Origin: Archaeoglobi archaeon
Lineage (GTDB): Archaea > Halobacteriota > Archaeoglobi > Archaeoglobales > Archaeoglobaceae
Direction of reading: 5' to 3'
Assembly: GCA_029259455.1 (NCBI GenBank)
Contig: JAPDIT010000072.1
Span: 1 to 15,819 of the forward strand
DNA: 15,819 bases
Below the pieces are notes generated by a model. That model saw only the letters and a list, made by a program, of their open reading frames with translations. It searched no databases and was not told the DNA's origin. Below are positions 1 to 8,023 of this stretch, one piece after another. Within the stretch, counting starts at the first letter, position 1. The number at the start of each line of letters is the position of its first letter. The translations under genes and the position numbers were made by a program.

Positions 1-302
1 AGGTTTTGAGGATGTGTGAGGTTGAAGAGCTGATTTTAGACAGGGGACCATGGTACAGAGATGCCTTGCAGCGTTTAGGCGTTAGATTCAAACACGAAAC
101 TTTTGGAGAGAGGAGTTTGATTGAATCTGTGTTCAGCTTTCAAGCAAAGGGCTAAGATTTTCTTCTGCTCGATTACTGTGAATTTCAAGAGGAGAGAGAG
201 AAAAGGTTTGGAAGTCTAAGGTGGAGAAGGGCTTTAGAGTGCTGGAACAGGTTTTGCAGGATGTTTGTGTTCTACTTTAATGTAGTGAGGAGGTGTTATT
301 AG
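1..302 (+). pseudogene. Decayed C-terminal part of an IS6-like transposase
   Basis: Frame 3 reads from the window edge to a stop at 153-155 and contains DRGPWYRDALQRLG followed by KHETFGERS, which matches the end of archaeal IS6-family DDE transposases (the last catalytic acidic residue lies in this region). The match then moves to other frames: KQRAKIFFCSITVNFKRRE from about 143, then RWRRALECWNRF and FVFYFNVVRRCY ending at the TAG at 300-302. At least two frameshifts (about 140-150 and about 215) therefore interrupt it. The N-terminal part lies outside the window. No terminal inverted repeat was recognised after the stop. The family name is recalled from motif shape, not from a search. Confidence 0.72.
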
Positions 303-352
303 GACACGCCTCTTCCAACATTGTCAAAGCATTTATTTCCCGCAACCAGAAA

Positions 353-1075
353 ATGTATGTGAGCGGCCCACCAGAAGACAGAGAACTTGAACTGCAAGAA
401 CACATCGAAGAACTCAGAAGTAGGCTGATTAGAATCTGCATAGTTCTGATTGCTGCTGTTTCTGTCTCATACTATGTATCCTACCCTTACTTACTTTCCT
501 TCTGGTACTCGCTTGTTGGGAAAAACTCCATCTACGTCTTCACACCTCTTGAGTGGGTGATTATAAGGCTCAGCTTTTCAGTAATAACATCCCTCATATT
601 CCTTTACCCCTACATAATCTACGAACTTTACCTTTTTGCCAAACCGGGTCTTTACGAGCATGAAAGGAAGTTTTTGAAGGTAATCCTGATTCCAAGTTAC
701 GGAATTTTCCTCTTTGGAACTTTCTTTGCCTACAAATTCGTAGTGCCAGTCCTTTACAGCATCGCTCTGAGCAGTACAGTAGAGCCTTACCTCTCCGCAG
801 AAAAAACTCTGATTAATGCCTTCAAACTGCTCATATCCTTCGGGTTCTTCTTCCAGATCCCTCTTGTCATGGTGCTTTCGGATAGATTTGATATAATAAA
901 GTACACCACCTACAGAAGTCTGAGAATTCCCGTTTACATCTTAATTCTCATATTCGTAACGAATCTCACGATGGATTTCACAGGCTTGACTCAGGTTGCG
1001 AGTCTCGTATTGTTCGTCATCATGTATGAAATCGGATTAATAATACTGAGAATGTTAAATAGTAGGGCGAGTTGA
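353..1075 (+). CDS. tatC: Sec-independent (Tat) protein translocase subunit TatC
   Basis: TatC is the multispanning receptor of the twin-arginine pathway, which exports folded proteins across the cytoplasmic membrane. The 240-residue product has the family N-terminal signature ELQEHIEELRSRL (residues 13-25) and the cytoplasmic-loop motif AKPGLYEHERK (96-106), in which E104 corresponds to the conserved Glu of E. coli TatC. GFFFQIP (164-170) carries Gln where E. coli has Glu170, a common variation. Six hydrophobic segments fit the usual topology. I chose the ATG at 353. An in-frame GTG at 293 would add 20 residues but lies inside the transposase remnant and adds nothing TatC-like. An AT-rich stretch at 330-338 is too close to be a clean TATA box, so the promoter is unclear. 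No tatA is visible nearby. Confidence 0.93.
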   Translation: MYVSGPPEDRELELQEHIEELRSRLIRICIVLIAAVSVSYYVSYPYLLSFWYSLVGKNSIYVFTPLEWVIIRLSFSVITSLIFLYPYIIYELYLFAKPGLYEHERKFLKVILIPSYGIFLFGTFFAYKFVVPVLYSIALSSTVEPYLSAEKTLINAFKLLISFGFFFQIPLVMVLSDRFDIIKYTTYRSLRIPVYILILIFVTNLTMDFTGLTQVASLVLFVIMYEIGLIILRMLNSRAS

Positions 1076-1167
1076 CTGACACCACCAATTCTTTTTCTGG
1101 ATATTTTACAAACTGCATGGGTCAGAAAAGTCGTAGACATAAAGAATAAGAGAGAATGTCATAAAAG

Positions 1168-1175
1168 TTTTATAA
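1168..1175 (+). promoter_or_regulatory. TATA-like box for the MBL pseudogene
   Basis: TTTTATAA is centred about 24 nt before the ATG at 1195, as expected for a leaderless archaeal transcript. The tatC-MBL gap (1076-1194) also has a short T-run at 1092-1096 that could help terminate tatC transcripts. Confidence 0.5.
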
Positions 1176-1194
1176 CTAAAAATTAGCAAAATTC

Positions 1195-1999
1195 ATGTAC
1201 AGAATAATGCCTTTGAAGGTTGCCGAGATTAGCGTACCGCTTGGTGCAGTTGTAATGATGGGCGACATGAGAGTGATGACTACAGGCTCGGTCTACGTGT
1301 CTGGGTTATTGACGGCGGGGATGAGAAAATAGTCGTTGATTCAGGAGTTGGAGAACCAGAGAACGGAACTTTTCACGGGTTCCCGGGCAAGGGTGGAGGA
1401 GAGAAGGGGTTGAGAGAAGCTCCGGAGAAAGTTAATCTGAGGCCAGAGGATGTGGATAAGCTCATAATCACCCACTGCATTTCGACCACGCTGCCAATGC
1501 AAAGCTTTTCACAAACGCAAGAATTTACGTCCAGAAGAGGGAGTGGGAGTCTGCCTTAAACCCTCCTACTCACTACCGCCAGCTTTACGATGATAGCATG
1601 CTGTATCCGCTTGAGGAAATGGACCTCTGCCTGATTGATGGTGATGTGGAGATTGCTGAGGGTGTCAAAGCGGTGCTTCTTCCCGGCCATACCAAGGGAT
1701 TGCAGGGTGTTGCGGTTGAGACAAAGAAATACCTCATTGCTGGGGACCACTTCTACACGTACTTCAACTTCTTCCCCCCGAAGCATCCTATCCAGCTGAC
1801 CGACGCTGCAGGAAACCTTGTGGAGATTCCAGCCTCTTCAGTTCCATTCCTTCCACCGGGGCTGCACGTCGACCTGACAGAATGGTACGAGAGCTGTTTC
1901 AAAGCTTTAAGCTATGCTAAGAGGCAGAACATCCTTCCTGGCCATGATCCCAGTCTGGAATGGAGAGCTTTTTCCGTAATCTTAATTTTTAATTTGTAG
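1195..1999 (+). pseudogene. Metallo-beta-lactamase fold protein (AttM/AHL-lactonase-like), two frameshifts
   Basis: The reading starts at ATG 1195 (MYRIMPLKVAEISVPLG) and runs to about 1271. It continues in another frame from 1272 (SDDYRLGLRVWVIDGGDEK) to about 1475, then in a third from 1478 (HFDHAANAKLFTNARIYV) to the stop at 1997-1999. Each junction is explained by one missing base: near 1271/1272 and 1475/1476. The second falls inside the zinc-binding HxHxDH motif, which would read THLHFDH if repaired. Later family motifs are intact: PGHTKGLQG, IAGDHFY and ILPGHDP. Repaired, it would be about 268 residues, normal for N-acyl-homoserine-lactonase-like MBL proteins. The substrate is unknown. 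The last residues after GHDP look atypical, and a third frameshift near 1955-1970 is possible. As read, no functional enzyme can be made from one frame. Confidence 0.85.
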
Positions 2000-2033
2000 A
2001 ATGTTGAGGCTAGAATCAACCAACAACCAGAAG

Positions 2034-2041
2034 GTTTATCT
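2034..2041 (+). promoter_or_regulatory. TATA-like box upstream of the 112-residue orphan gene
   Basis: GTTTATCT lies about 29 nt before the ATG at 2067, allowing a transcript with a leader of only a few nucleotides. No ribosome binding site is visible. Confidence 0.4.
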
Positions 2042-2066
2042 TTAGCCTCGTTTACCATCACCTCAG

Positions 2067-2405
2067 ATGGAAGCTGTGGAAGAAGTAGATGTAAACTCGA
2101 AACTCGCTGATAAAATCCTCGAAAACCTGATGAAAGTCTACAGCATTGATGAAATCATGCAAACAGTGAGGAAAAACAAGGATAAGTCGATTTACCTTTG
2201 CGTGAAGAGAAGCAAGCCTGAATCGCCAAGGATTTTTGTGGACTCAAATGGAAATCACCACTACCGGTGTGATGAAACTCTGATGATACCCATTCCGAAG
2301 AAGTTCGTAATTCTTGAACCGGACAAGCTCTACTTCGAAATGACGCTGAGGGCGAACATAATGCTAGCTCTGAACGGGGCTGAGGAGAGGGAGTTGCACC
2401 ATTAA
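2067..2405 (+). CDS. Hypothetical protein, 112 residues
   Basis: I do not recognise this family. The product begins MEAVEEVDVNSKLADKI. It has a charged, probably helical N-terminal third, a middle with KSIYLCVKRS and the sequence NGNHHYRCDE, and a C-terminal part (MIPIPKKFVILEPDKLYF) that looks beta-rich. No signal peptide or membrane segment is present. The single Cys near the N-terminal side and the HHYRC cluster are too few for a confident zinc site. It has its own TATA-like box, and its base composition resembles that of the neighbouring core genes. It ends only about 30 nt before asd, whose promoter begins just after its stop, so co-transcription with asd is possible but not needed. Codon use and the promoter support a real gene. 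Confidence 0.6.
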   Translation: MEAVEEVDVNSKLADKILENLMKVYSIDEIMQTVRKNKDKSIYLCVKRSKPESPRIFVDSNGNHHYRCDETLMIPIPKKFVILEPDKLYFEMTLRANIMLALNGAEERELHH

Positions 2406-2408
2406 CTT

Positions 2409-2416
2409 TTTTAAAT
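2409..2416 (+). promoter_or_regulatory. asd promoter, TATA box
   Basis: TTTTAAAT (within a longer T/A run, 2407-2416) is centred about 24 nt before the asd ATG. This predicts a leaderless mRNA; no Shine-Dalgarno sequence is visible. Confidence 0.6.
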
Positions 2417-2435
2417 TGTCCCTTGTCCTTCATCC

Positions 2436-3467
2436 ATGCGATACAGTGTCGGAGTACTTGGGGCTACAGGAATGGTCGGTCAGAAGTTCATCCAGATGCT
2501 TGCAGACCATCCGTGGTTCAAGCTGACGAGCCTTGCAGCATCGGAGAGAAGAGTCGGAAAGAAGTACGGGGAAGAGGTGGACTGGATAGTCTCCCGTGAT
2601 GTTCCTGATGTTGCAAAGGACATAGAAATGGTGCCGATGGATCCAAAGCATGTCGATGCTGACATCGTCTTCTCGGCATTGCCTTCCGACATCGCAAAGG
2701 AGGTTGAGCCGAAGTTTGCAGAGGCCGGCTTTGTGGTTGCAAGCAACGCATCAGCATACAGAATGGCAGAAGACGTTCCCCTCGTTATCCCGGAGGTGAA
2801 TCCAGAGCATTTAGGGCTGATTGAGGTTCAGAAGAAGAACAGGGGTTGGGATGGGTTCATCATCACCAATCCGAACTGCACGACCATAGTTTTAGTTCTC
2901 TCACTTAAGCCACTCATGGATCTGGGGCTTAAAACTGTCAGGGTTGCATCAATGCAGGCTTTGAGCGGTGCGGGCTATCCGGGAGTTCCATCGCTTGCCA
3001 TAACTGACAACGTAATTCCGTTCATAAAGGGAGAGGAGGAAAAAGTTGAGAAAGAACCACTAAAGCTGCTCGGAAAGTTCGATGGTCAGAAAGTAGAGTT
3101 TGCCAACATAAAGGTTTCAGCCTCATGCCACAGAGTTCCCGTTATAGACGGGCATACTGAGGCTGTTTGGGTTGAGTTCGAGCGCAACGTAAGTGTTGAG
3201 GAGGCTAAAGCAGCATTTGAATTCCTGAAACCGCTCGACCTTCCGACGTCCCCTGAGAAGGTGATAATCGTCAGAGAAGAGCCTGACAGGCCACAGCCAA
3301 GACTTGACAGAGGTGCTGGCAACGGTATGAGCATCACTGTTGGCAGAATAAGGAAGGACGGTGAGAACGGGCTGAAGTACATAGTTATGGGCCACAACAC
3401 GGTCAGAGGAGCAGCAGGGGCTAGCATTCTGAACGCTGAGCTTATGGTGAAGGAGAAGATTATCTAA
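2436..3467 (+). CDS. asd: Aspartate-semialdehyde dehydrogenase
   Basis: The enzyme reduces aspartyl-4-phosphate to aspartate-4-semialdehyde with NADPH, at the branch point to lysine, methionine, threonine and isoleucine; it is cytoplasmic. The 343-residue product has the N-terminal nucleotide-binding motif GATGMVGQKF (residues 9-18), the catalytic cysteine in NPNCTT (C148), the substrate-binding and acid/base region CHRVPVIDGHTEAV (H240) and a C-terminal NTVRGAAGA. Length and motif spacing fit the archaeal/fungal branch of the family. The start is the ATG at 2436, directly in front of the Rossmann motif and a correct distance from a TATA box. A. fulgidus uses aspartate semialdehyde in amino-acid biosynthesis and, in many archaea, also in the alternative early shikimate pathway. 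That is a functional link to aroA elsewhere in the window, but no operon is shared. Confidence 0.97.
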   Translation: MRYSVGVLGATGMVGQKFIQMLADHPWFKLTSLAASERRVGKKYGEEVDWIVSRDVPDVAKDIEMVPMDPKHVDADIVFSALPSDIAKEVEPKFAEAGFVVASNASAYRMAEDVPLVIPEVNPEHLGLIEVQKKNRGWDGFIITNPNCTTIVLVLSLKPLMDLGLKTVRVASMQALSGAGYPGVPSLAITDNVIPFIKGEEEKVEKEPLKLLGKFDGQKVEFANIKVSASCHRVPVIDGHTEAVWVEFERNVSVEEAKAAFEFLKPLDLPTSPEKVIIVREEPDRPQPRLDRGAGNGMSITVGRIRKDGENGLKYIVMGHNTVRGAAGASILNAELMVKEKII

Positions 3468-3476
3468 CACAACTGA

Positions 3477-3485
3477 AATATATTT
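3477..3485 (+). promoter_or_regulatory. TATA-like box for the MgtE-like transporter
   Basis: AATATATTT is centred about 26 nt before position 3507. The GGGGTG at 3504-3509 could then serve as a ribosome binding site for the TTG start at 3515. Confidence 0.45.
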
Positions 3486-3514
3486 GAACTACCTCTATTT
3501 TTTGGGGTGCTCGG

Positions 3515-4675
3515 TTGCAGCCAGAGAGAGAGCTTACGATATCTTCTGCACTGAAACAGGTTCTTGTTCCCTTAACTCTCTGCCTTATTTTCGACCTAGG
3601 TGCTGGCATCTTCCTCGGAATCAGCTTTGAAAAGCTTCTCACAACTTACCCTGAAATCCTCATCGTGATTCCGGGACTCATGGGGCTTAGGGGAAACGTC
3701 TTTGGCTCCCTTGGTTCGAGAATATCCACATCTCTGTATCTCGGTTCGTCCGATCCAACGATAAGAGACGAGTACATATCAAAAAACGTGTTTTTCAGCA
3801 TCTGGGCTGCAACAGTTCCCGCCCTTATACTCTCCACCATTGCTACAATAAAGTTTTTTGGAAAGGAAGGTTTGACAACAACCTTTCAAATAATTCTTGA
3901 TTCCAGCGTCATAATTTCCGCAATTCTTGGAGTTTTAACGGCAATAATTGTAATTGAGAGCTTCAGAAGAGGAGTGGATCCGGACAACATAATGGGGCCC
4001 GCTGTCACTACATTTGCTGACCTAGTTTCAATCCCGTCAATTGTACTGTTCATCTTCCTCTTCGAGAGATACACAGCAGTGTGGGTTTCGACCGTTGTAT
4101 TGGTGATCGTTTTGGTAATGTCTCTTTATCTGTCCATCAAGGGAGGATACGACAAAAAGGCGTACAAAGAGACACTTTTGATAGTCTGTCTGCTCGCCCT
4201 CATCCAGAGCGTAACTGGAAACATTCTGCAGGAATTTAGCGAAGCTATACATAGAGCCGTGTTTTTGAGCTTCGCGTATCCGGCAGTAATAGGAAGTTTG
4301 GGTAACTACGGCAGCATCATGGTTGCTAGAACTTCAACAAGGCTGCATCTTGGTGAGCTGCCAAGCAGAAAGTTTGCTGACATTGCTTACATTTTTCCGA
4401 CTTCACTGATAGTGGCCCCAGTAATCTTCGTTCTTGCCTACCTCTCTGCCAGCACCTTTGCGGGGATGACCTTTCCAGAGTTAGAGGATTTTCTTTACTT
4501 CATTGCCATCTATCTCCTGCTTACAGCCTTTGTTCTGTTCTTTTCAACTGCTCTCTCGGTCTGGCTTTATCGAATGGGTGTTGACCCGGACAACGGTGGA
4601 ATACCCCTTACAACCACACTCACAGACATTATCGGCACTCTTAGTGTTGTGGTTTTAGCGTATTTAATTGTGTAA
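3515..4675 (+). CDS. MgtE/SLC41-type divalent cation transporter, two tandem domains
   Basis: This membrane protein probably carries Mg2+ or a similar divalent cation. The 386 residues contain two homologous copies of the MgtE transmembrane domain. The first has PGLMGLRGNVFGSLGSR (53-69) and GVDPDNIMGPAVTTFADL (153-170). The second has PAVIGSLGNYGSIMVARTST (256-275) and GVDPDNGGIPLTTTLTDI (355-372). The G-DPDN-P-TT-D motif is the ion-pathway signature of the family. There are about ten hydrophobic segments. It lacks the N-terminal regulatory and CBS domains of bacterial MgtE, so it resembles the fused-pore SLC41 arrangement seen in archaea. The start is TTG at 3515 with GGGGTG upstream; no in-frame ATG fits. 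The gene is isolated from asd by 47 nt and followed by the AT-rich island. The exact substrate cannot be told from sequence. Confidence 0.9.
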   Translation: MQPERELTISSALKQVLVPLTLCLIFDLGAGIFLGISFEKLLTTYPEILIVIPGLMGLRGNVFGSLGSRISTSLYLGSSDPTIRDEYISKNVFFSIWAATVPALILSTIATIKFFGKEGLTTTFQIILDSSVIISAILGVLTAIIVIESFRRGVDPDNIMGPAVTTFADLVSIPSIVLFIFLFERYTAVWVSTVVLVIVLVMSLYLSIKGGYDKKAYKETLLIVCLLALIQSVTGNILQEFSEAIHRAVFLSFAYPAVIGSLGNYGSIMVARTSTRLHLGELPSRKFADIAYIFPTSLIVAPVIFVLAYLSASTFAGMTFPELEDFLYFIAIYLLLTAFVLFFSTALSVWLYRMGVDPDNGGIPLTTTLTDIIGTLSVVVLAYLIV

Positions 4676-4940
4676 AAGATTAAATACGGGGATTAATGTG
4701 GCAAGTAGAGTCACCAGCAAGCAACGAGCACTCCAAAAGAATAAAATAAATTGTAACAATCCAATCGAGGAAAACAAAGCATTGCAAGTAGTTTTTAAAT
4801 ATCAATTTGCTATACTTGACAAGTAAAAGTATTCGGAGAAGGTGCAATAAAGCATATATAGCTTCCTAATATGCAACAAACAAACGCTAAGTTGTCCATA
4901 AAATTCAGCTAGGCTTAAAAATGAGACAGAGGTACGAAAT
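4676..4940. promoter_or_regulatory. AT-rich intergenic region and promoter of the restriction-modification island
   Basis: This 265-nt stretch has no credible gene. It marks a sharp drop in GC content. Three candidate TATA boxes are visible: TTTTTAAAT around 4794-4802, CATATATA at 4853-4860 and CTTAAAAA at 4913-4920, the last about 25 nt before the ATG at 4941. A small palindrome (TACTT-GAC-AAGTA, 4813-4825) lies between the first two. GAGGT at 4929-4933 is a good Shine-Dalgarno sequence seven bases before 4941. No attachment site or integrase is visible. Confidence 0.5.
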
Positions 4941-5731
4941 ATGAGCTTGAAGCAAAAAACTCGTAAAGAGATACACGATCTTTTGGTAAATATTGTAAGA
5001 ACTAAACTAAGGGATTACAAGCCAGAAACAAACTATATGCCATTTCATTTTAGATTACTAGAGAGAGATAGGTACGCTATGTTCTCTTTTATTCAATCTA
5101 TGAATACCACGTTTGGAATATCTATATGGGAACAAGTTGCTGTCATTCTTGCTAAAAGTGCGGGATTTAAAGCTGAAAGACAATATGACCTTCTGGGAAG
5201 TATAGATCCTGAGACTGAGAAATTAATTCAGAAAATTCACTATGATTTGAGGGCTGGCACGAGGCAAGTAGATAAGTTGGAGGAAATTGAACTTATAAGA
5301 AACAGCATTAAATCAAAAGGAGAACCCAAAAAAGATCCTGATTCGAGAGTTGATCTATTTGTTAAGATTGAAGACGAAGAGAACTATTCGATATAACAAG
5401 TGCTAAACCTAATATGAAGGAGTTTGCGGCATTAAAGCTAAAACTTTTAAGATGGACAGCACTGAGATTAAGCCAAGACAAAAACGCCAAAGTGTTTACA
5501 CGACTTGCAATTCCTTACAATCCTTATCACCCTCAACCTTATCAGCGATGGACTTTAAAAGGCCTATATGATCTAGCTAGAGGAGAGATCCTAGTTGGAG
5601 AAGAATTTTGGAACTTTGTTGCTAACGATGATATATATGATGAATTATTAGATGTATTTCAGGAAGCTGGAAACGAATTAAGAGAAGAAATAGACAAAAA
5701 ATTTGCAGAATTCCGAGAAAAAGGTGATTGA
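4941..5731 (+). pseudogene. TdeIII-like type II restriction endonuclease, split by a one-base frameshift
   Basis: Two adjacent frames form one protein. 4941-5396 encodes 151 residues with RDRYAMFSFIQSMNTTFGIS (43-61) and RVDLFVKIEDEENY (136-149). From 5390 the reading continues one frame over as DITSAKPNMKEF, then LLRWTALRLSQ, AIPYNPYHPQPYQRW and ILVGEEFWNFV, ending at TGA 5729-5731. Restoring one T in the TATTCG at 5385-5390 joins them into about 263 residues with YFDITSAKPN. The conserved blocks match my recollection of the RE_TdeIII family, whose namesake cleaves GGNCC. The break sits at the putative PD-(D/E)xK core: D138 is in the first piece and DIT...K in the second. The ATG at 5414 would start after this motif, so neither half should be active alone. 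The expected Lys of (D/E)xK appears as Thr (DIT). The next gene starts directly at the stop. Codon use is AT-rich, unlike that of the flanking genes. Confidence 0.78.
5722..5727 (+). promoter_or_regulatory. Ribosome binding site for the DNA methyltransferase
   Basis: AGGTGA lies four bases before the ATG at 5732, inside the end of the nuclease reading frame. The nuclease TGA (5729-5731) abuts the methyltransferase ATG, so translation is probably coupled. Confidence 0.55.
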
Positions 5732-8023
5732 ATGAACAGAAAATTAATTGAAGAGTGGTTTCCGGTAAAAGAAATAAGTAGAGATGCAGGGATCGAAATG
5801 GCTTATAAGTCTGCACCTGCATATATAAAACACGCAAGAGAACTGGGAATATCTGGGAATATCGGAAGAGATTTTTTTGATCCTAAAATAAGAAATTTGC
5901 ATCCTTGGTTTGCCCGAAGGCCTTGTTCTGCAGCGAGAGCTACAACCCTTGCATCGATTCTCCCTTATGATGTTGATAGGGACTTGTTTATGGATGCTCT
6001 TGGATGGAACATGAAAAAAGAAGCTTATATTCAAAGTAGGTACCCCCCACTTCTTTTTTACACTGATCCTAAAAGAGATGTAATTGCAAATTTATTAAAA
6101 AAAGAAGGAAAGAAATTAGATGAGATAGTTGTTTGTGATCCAATGGCTGGTGGAGGTTCAATTCCTTTTGAAAGTTTAAGATTAGGTTTCAAAACAGTGG
6201 CGATCGATTATAGTCCAGTCGCATATATTATTCTAAAAGCTACTATAGAATATCCTGCCAAATATGGTAAAGAGCTTGCAAGTAGGGTAAAAGAAGAAGC
6301 GATAAGATTGATAGAACATATAGAAAAAAATATTGGAGAATTTTATACACAAGATGCTGAAGGATACATATTTGCTAGAGGATTTGAATGTTCTAAATGT
6401 GGTGGGCACATCCCATTAGTCAATAATTCGGAAATTACAAGAAAATATTATCTTGGTTTTCATTTTAACAATGAAGACAAACGTTTTACTCCATACATCT
6501 CTAAATTTAAAACTGAGTTGCCCCATATTAAAAGAGAAAAGATCGTTTGCCCTTATTGCAGTCATACCATGAAAAAGCACGAAACTTACAGACTTTGGAC
6601 GGAGAAACATCTTAAAGTTTTAGAAAATTTGATTAAAGGAAAAGTGAATAAAGATGAAATTCTGCAAACTCATGTTTTATTGATTAGACAAACAAAAAAC
6701 GGATATAAGATAGCTGATGATGAGGACTTTAAGCTCTTCTTAAAAGCATGTAAACAGTTTTCTGAGAGGTTTGCAGAAATTAAAAAATATATACCAACAG
6801 AGGAAATCCCAAAAGAGAATGAAGTATTCGAGCCGGTTAAAAAACATGGAATTAGATATTGGTATCAGCTATTCAATCCACGCCAACTACTTTCAATTGC
6901 ATACCTTATAAAATACCTCAATGAACGTATAGATTCAATAGACACTACAGATCCCATTAGCAAAGCATCAATGGTATACCTCGCTTTAGGAATAAGCCGT
7001 GTCATAGATTACAATTCTATCACAACTACTTGGAAAAAAGGCACGATAAGAGATACACTTGGACAATATGCAAGGAATAGAAAAGTATCATATGGAGAAG
7101 CGTATTGTGAAGCAATAGTTCCCCGAAGAAATATAAGGTGGATTTTTGAACCTAATGCATCAACCAAAACTCAGGGTGGGATCGTTCCTGTATTAAATGA
7201 GGTGTGTAAAAGATTAGAGGGTTTAGGTGATAATATTTCCGTAATTCATGGAGATGCAAGAAAATTAACATCCTATATAACCGAGAAATTCGATCTGATA
7301 AATGTTGATCCCCCATATTTTGATACCCACATTTATAGTGATATAAGTGAATATTTCTGGCAAATATTGAGATTATCCCTTAAACAGCTTATAGATAGTG
7401 GATTCTTGTTTGACAGCAAAAAGATCGCTGACTGGAATATACATTCTCAAACTGTTCCGAGAGAAGGTGAGTTAATAGTCAGAAAACGCAAGAATAGCAA
7501 GAACCAAGATAAATTTAGTGAGATTTGGTATGCCAAACAAATGTTGGAATTTTTTAAAGAAGCTTATAATGGTCTAAAAAATGACGGAATTTTGGTTGTG
7601 TGGTTTACACATAGAACTTTAAATGCTTGGAAATCCATAATTAGTGCTCTTTACGGTAGCAACTTTTATATAACAAGAATATGGCCGGTAACGACTGAAC
7701 TTCTCACTAGACTTGTGGCAAAGAACAACAACGTCCTTGACAGAACCCTCATAATCGTTGCAAGGAAGAAACTTGAAACAAAAATTGATATGAAAGAGCA
7801 TGCAAATAAACTAGCCCACGAAATTGCTGAAGCCTTAAAAGAAATTAATACTTCAATTAATGAAATCAAAACATTCTTACATGCAGCAATCATGAGCAGT
7901 GTTACTGTAGAACCCATAAGAGATGATCCTATTGATTACTGTTATACCAAACTCATACCAAAATCGTTAGAGATCGCGAATGAGATTATACCCACCATAT
8001 TAAAAAGATTTCAAGAAAAATGA
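5732..8023 (+). CDS. DUF1156-type DNA amino-methyltransferase with zinc ribbon
   Basis: This is a predicted S-adenosylmethionine-dependent DNA methyltransferase acting on adenine N6 or cytosine N4. The 763-residue product has the DUF1156 N-terminal hallmark HPWFARRPCSAARATTLASI (57-76), the SAM-binding motif I DPMAGGGSIPFE (136-147), and a zinc ribbon with CSKC (220-223) and CPYC (273-276). It also has the conserved NPRQLLSIAYL (382-392) and the catalytic DPPYFD (526-531). Motif I precedes the DPPY motif by about 380 residues, leaving room for target recognition between them, as in alpha-class order. The frame is intact. It directly follows the broken TdeIII-like nuclease, so it is the probable modification partner and now perhaps an orphan methylase. 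AGA/ATA-rich codon use marks it as imported. The target sequence cannot be read from the protein. Confidence 0.88.
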   Translation: MNRKLIEEWFPVKEISRDAGIEMAYKSAPAYIKHARELGISGNIGRDFFDPKIRNLHPWFARRPCSAARATTLASILPYDVDRDLFMDALGWNMKKEAYIQSRYPPLLFYTDPKRDVIANLLKKEGKKLDEIVVCDPMAGGGSIPFESLRLGFKTVAIDYSPVAYIILKATIEYPAKYGKELASRVKEEAIRLIEHIEKNIGEFYTQDAEGYIFARGFECSKCGGHIPLVNNSEITRKYYLGFHFNNEDKRFTPYISKFKTELPHIKREKIVCPYCSHTMKKHETYRLWTEKHLKVLENLIKGKVNKDEILQTHVLLIRQTKNGYKIADDEDFKLFLKACKQFSERFAEIKKYIPTEEIPKENEVFEPVKKHGIRYWYQLFNPRQLLSIAYLIKYLNERIDSIDTTDPISKASMVYLALGISRVIDYNSITTTWKKGTIRDTLGQYARNRKVSYGEAYCEAIVPRRNIRWIFEPNASTKTQGGIVPVLNEVCKRLEGLGDNISVIHGDARKLTSYITEKFDLINVDPPYFDTHIYSDISEYFWQILRLSLKQLIDSGFLFDSKKIADWNIHSQTVPREGELIVRKRKNSKNQDKFSEIWYAKQMLEFFKEAYNGLKNDGILVVWFTHRTLNAWKSIISALYGSNFYITRIWPVTTELLTRLVAKNNNVLDRTLIIVARKKLETKIDMKEHANKLAHEIAEALKEINTSINEIKTFLHAAIMSSVTVEPIRDDPIDYCYTKLIPKSLEIANEIIPTILKRFQEK

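Noticed and set aside
293..352. N-terminal extension of TatC from GTG 293
   Set aside because: The 20 extra residues overlap the transposase remnant and precede the family signature; the ATG at 353 fits TatC length better.
4700..4795. GCAAGTAG repeated at about 4700 and 4786 as an island attachment repeat
   Set aside because: It is only eight bases long, another copy occurs inside the methylase gene, and none lies at the right border.
4676..4940. CRISPR array or tRNA gene in the AT-rich spacer
   Set aside because: No regularly spaced repeats and no cloverleaf-compatible sequence were seen.
5385..5396. Programmed ribosomal frameshift joining the two nuclease halves
   Set aside because: The sequence around AACTATTCG has no slippery heptamer, and no downstream structure is evident; a simple base loss is more likely.
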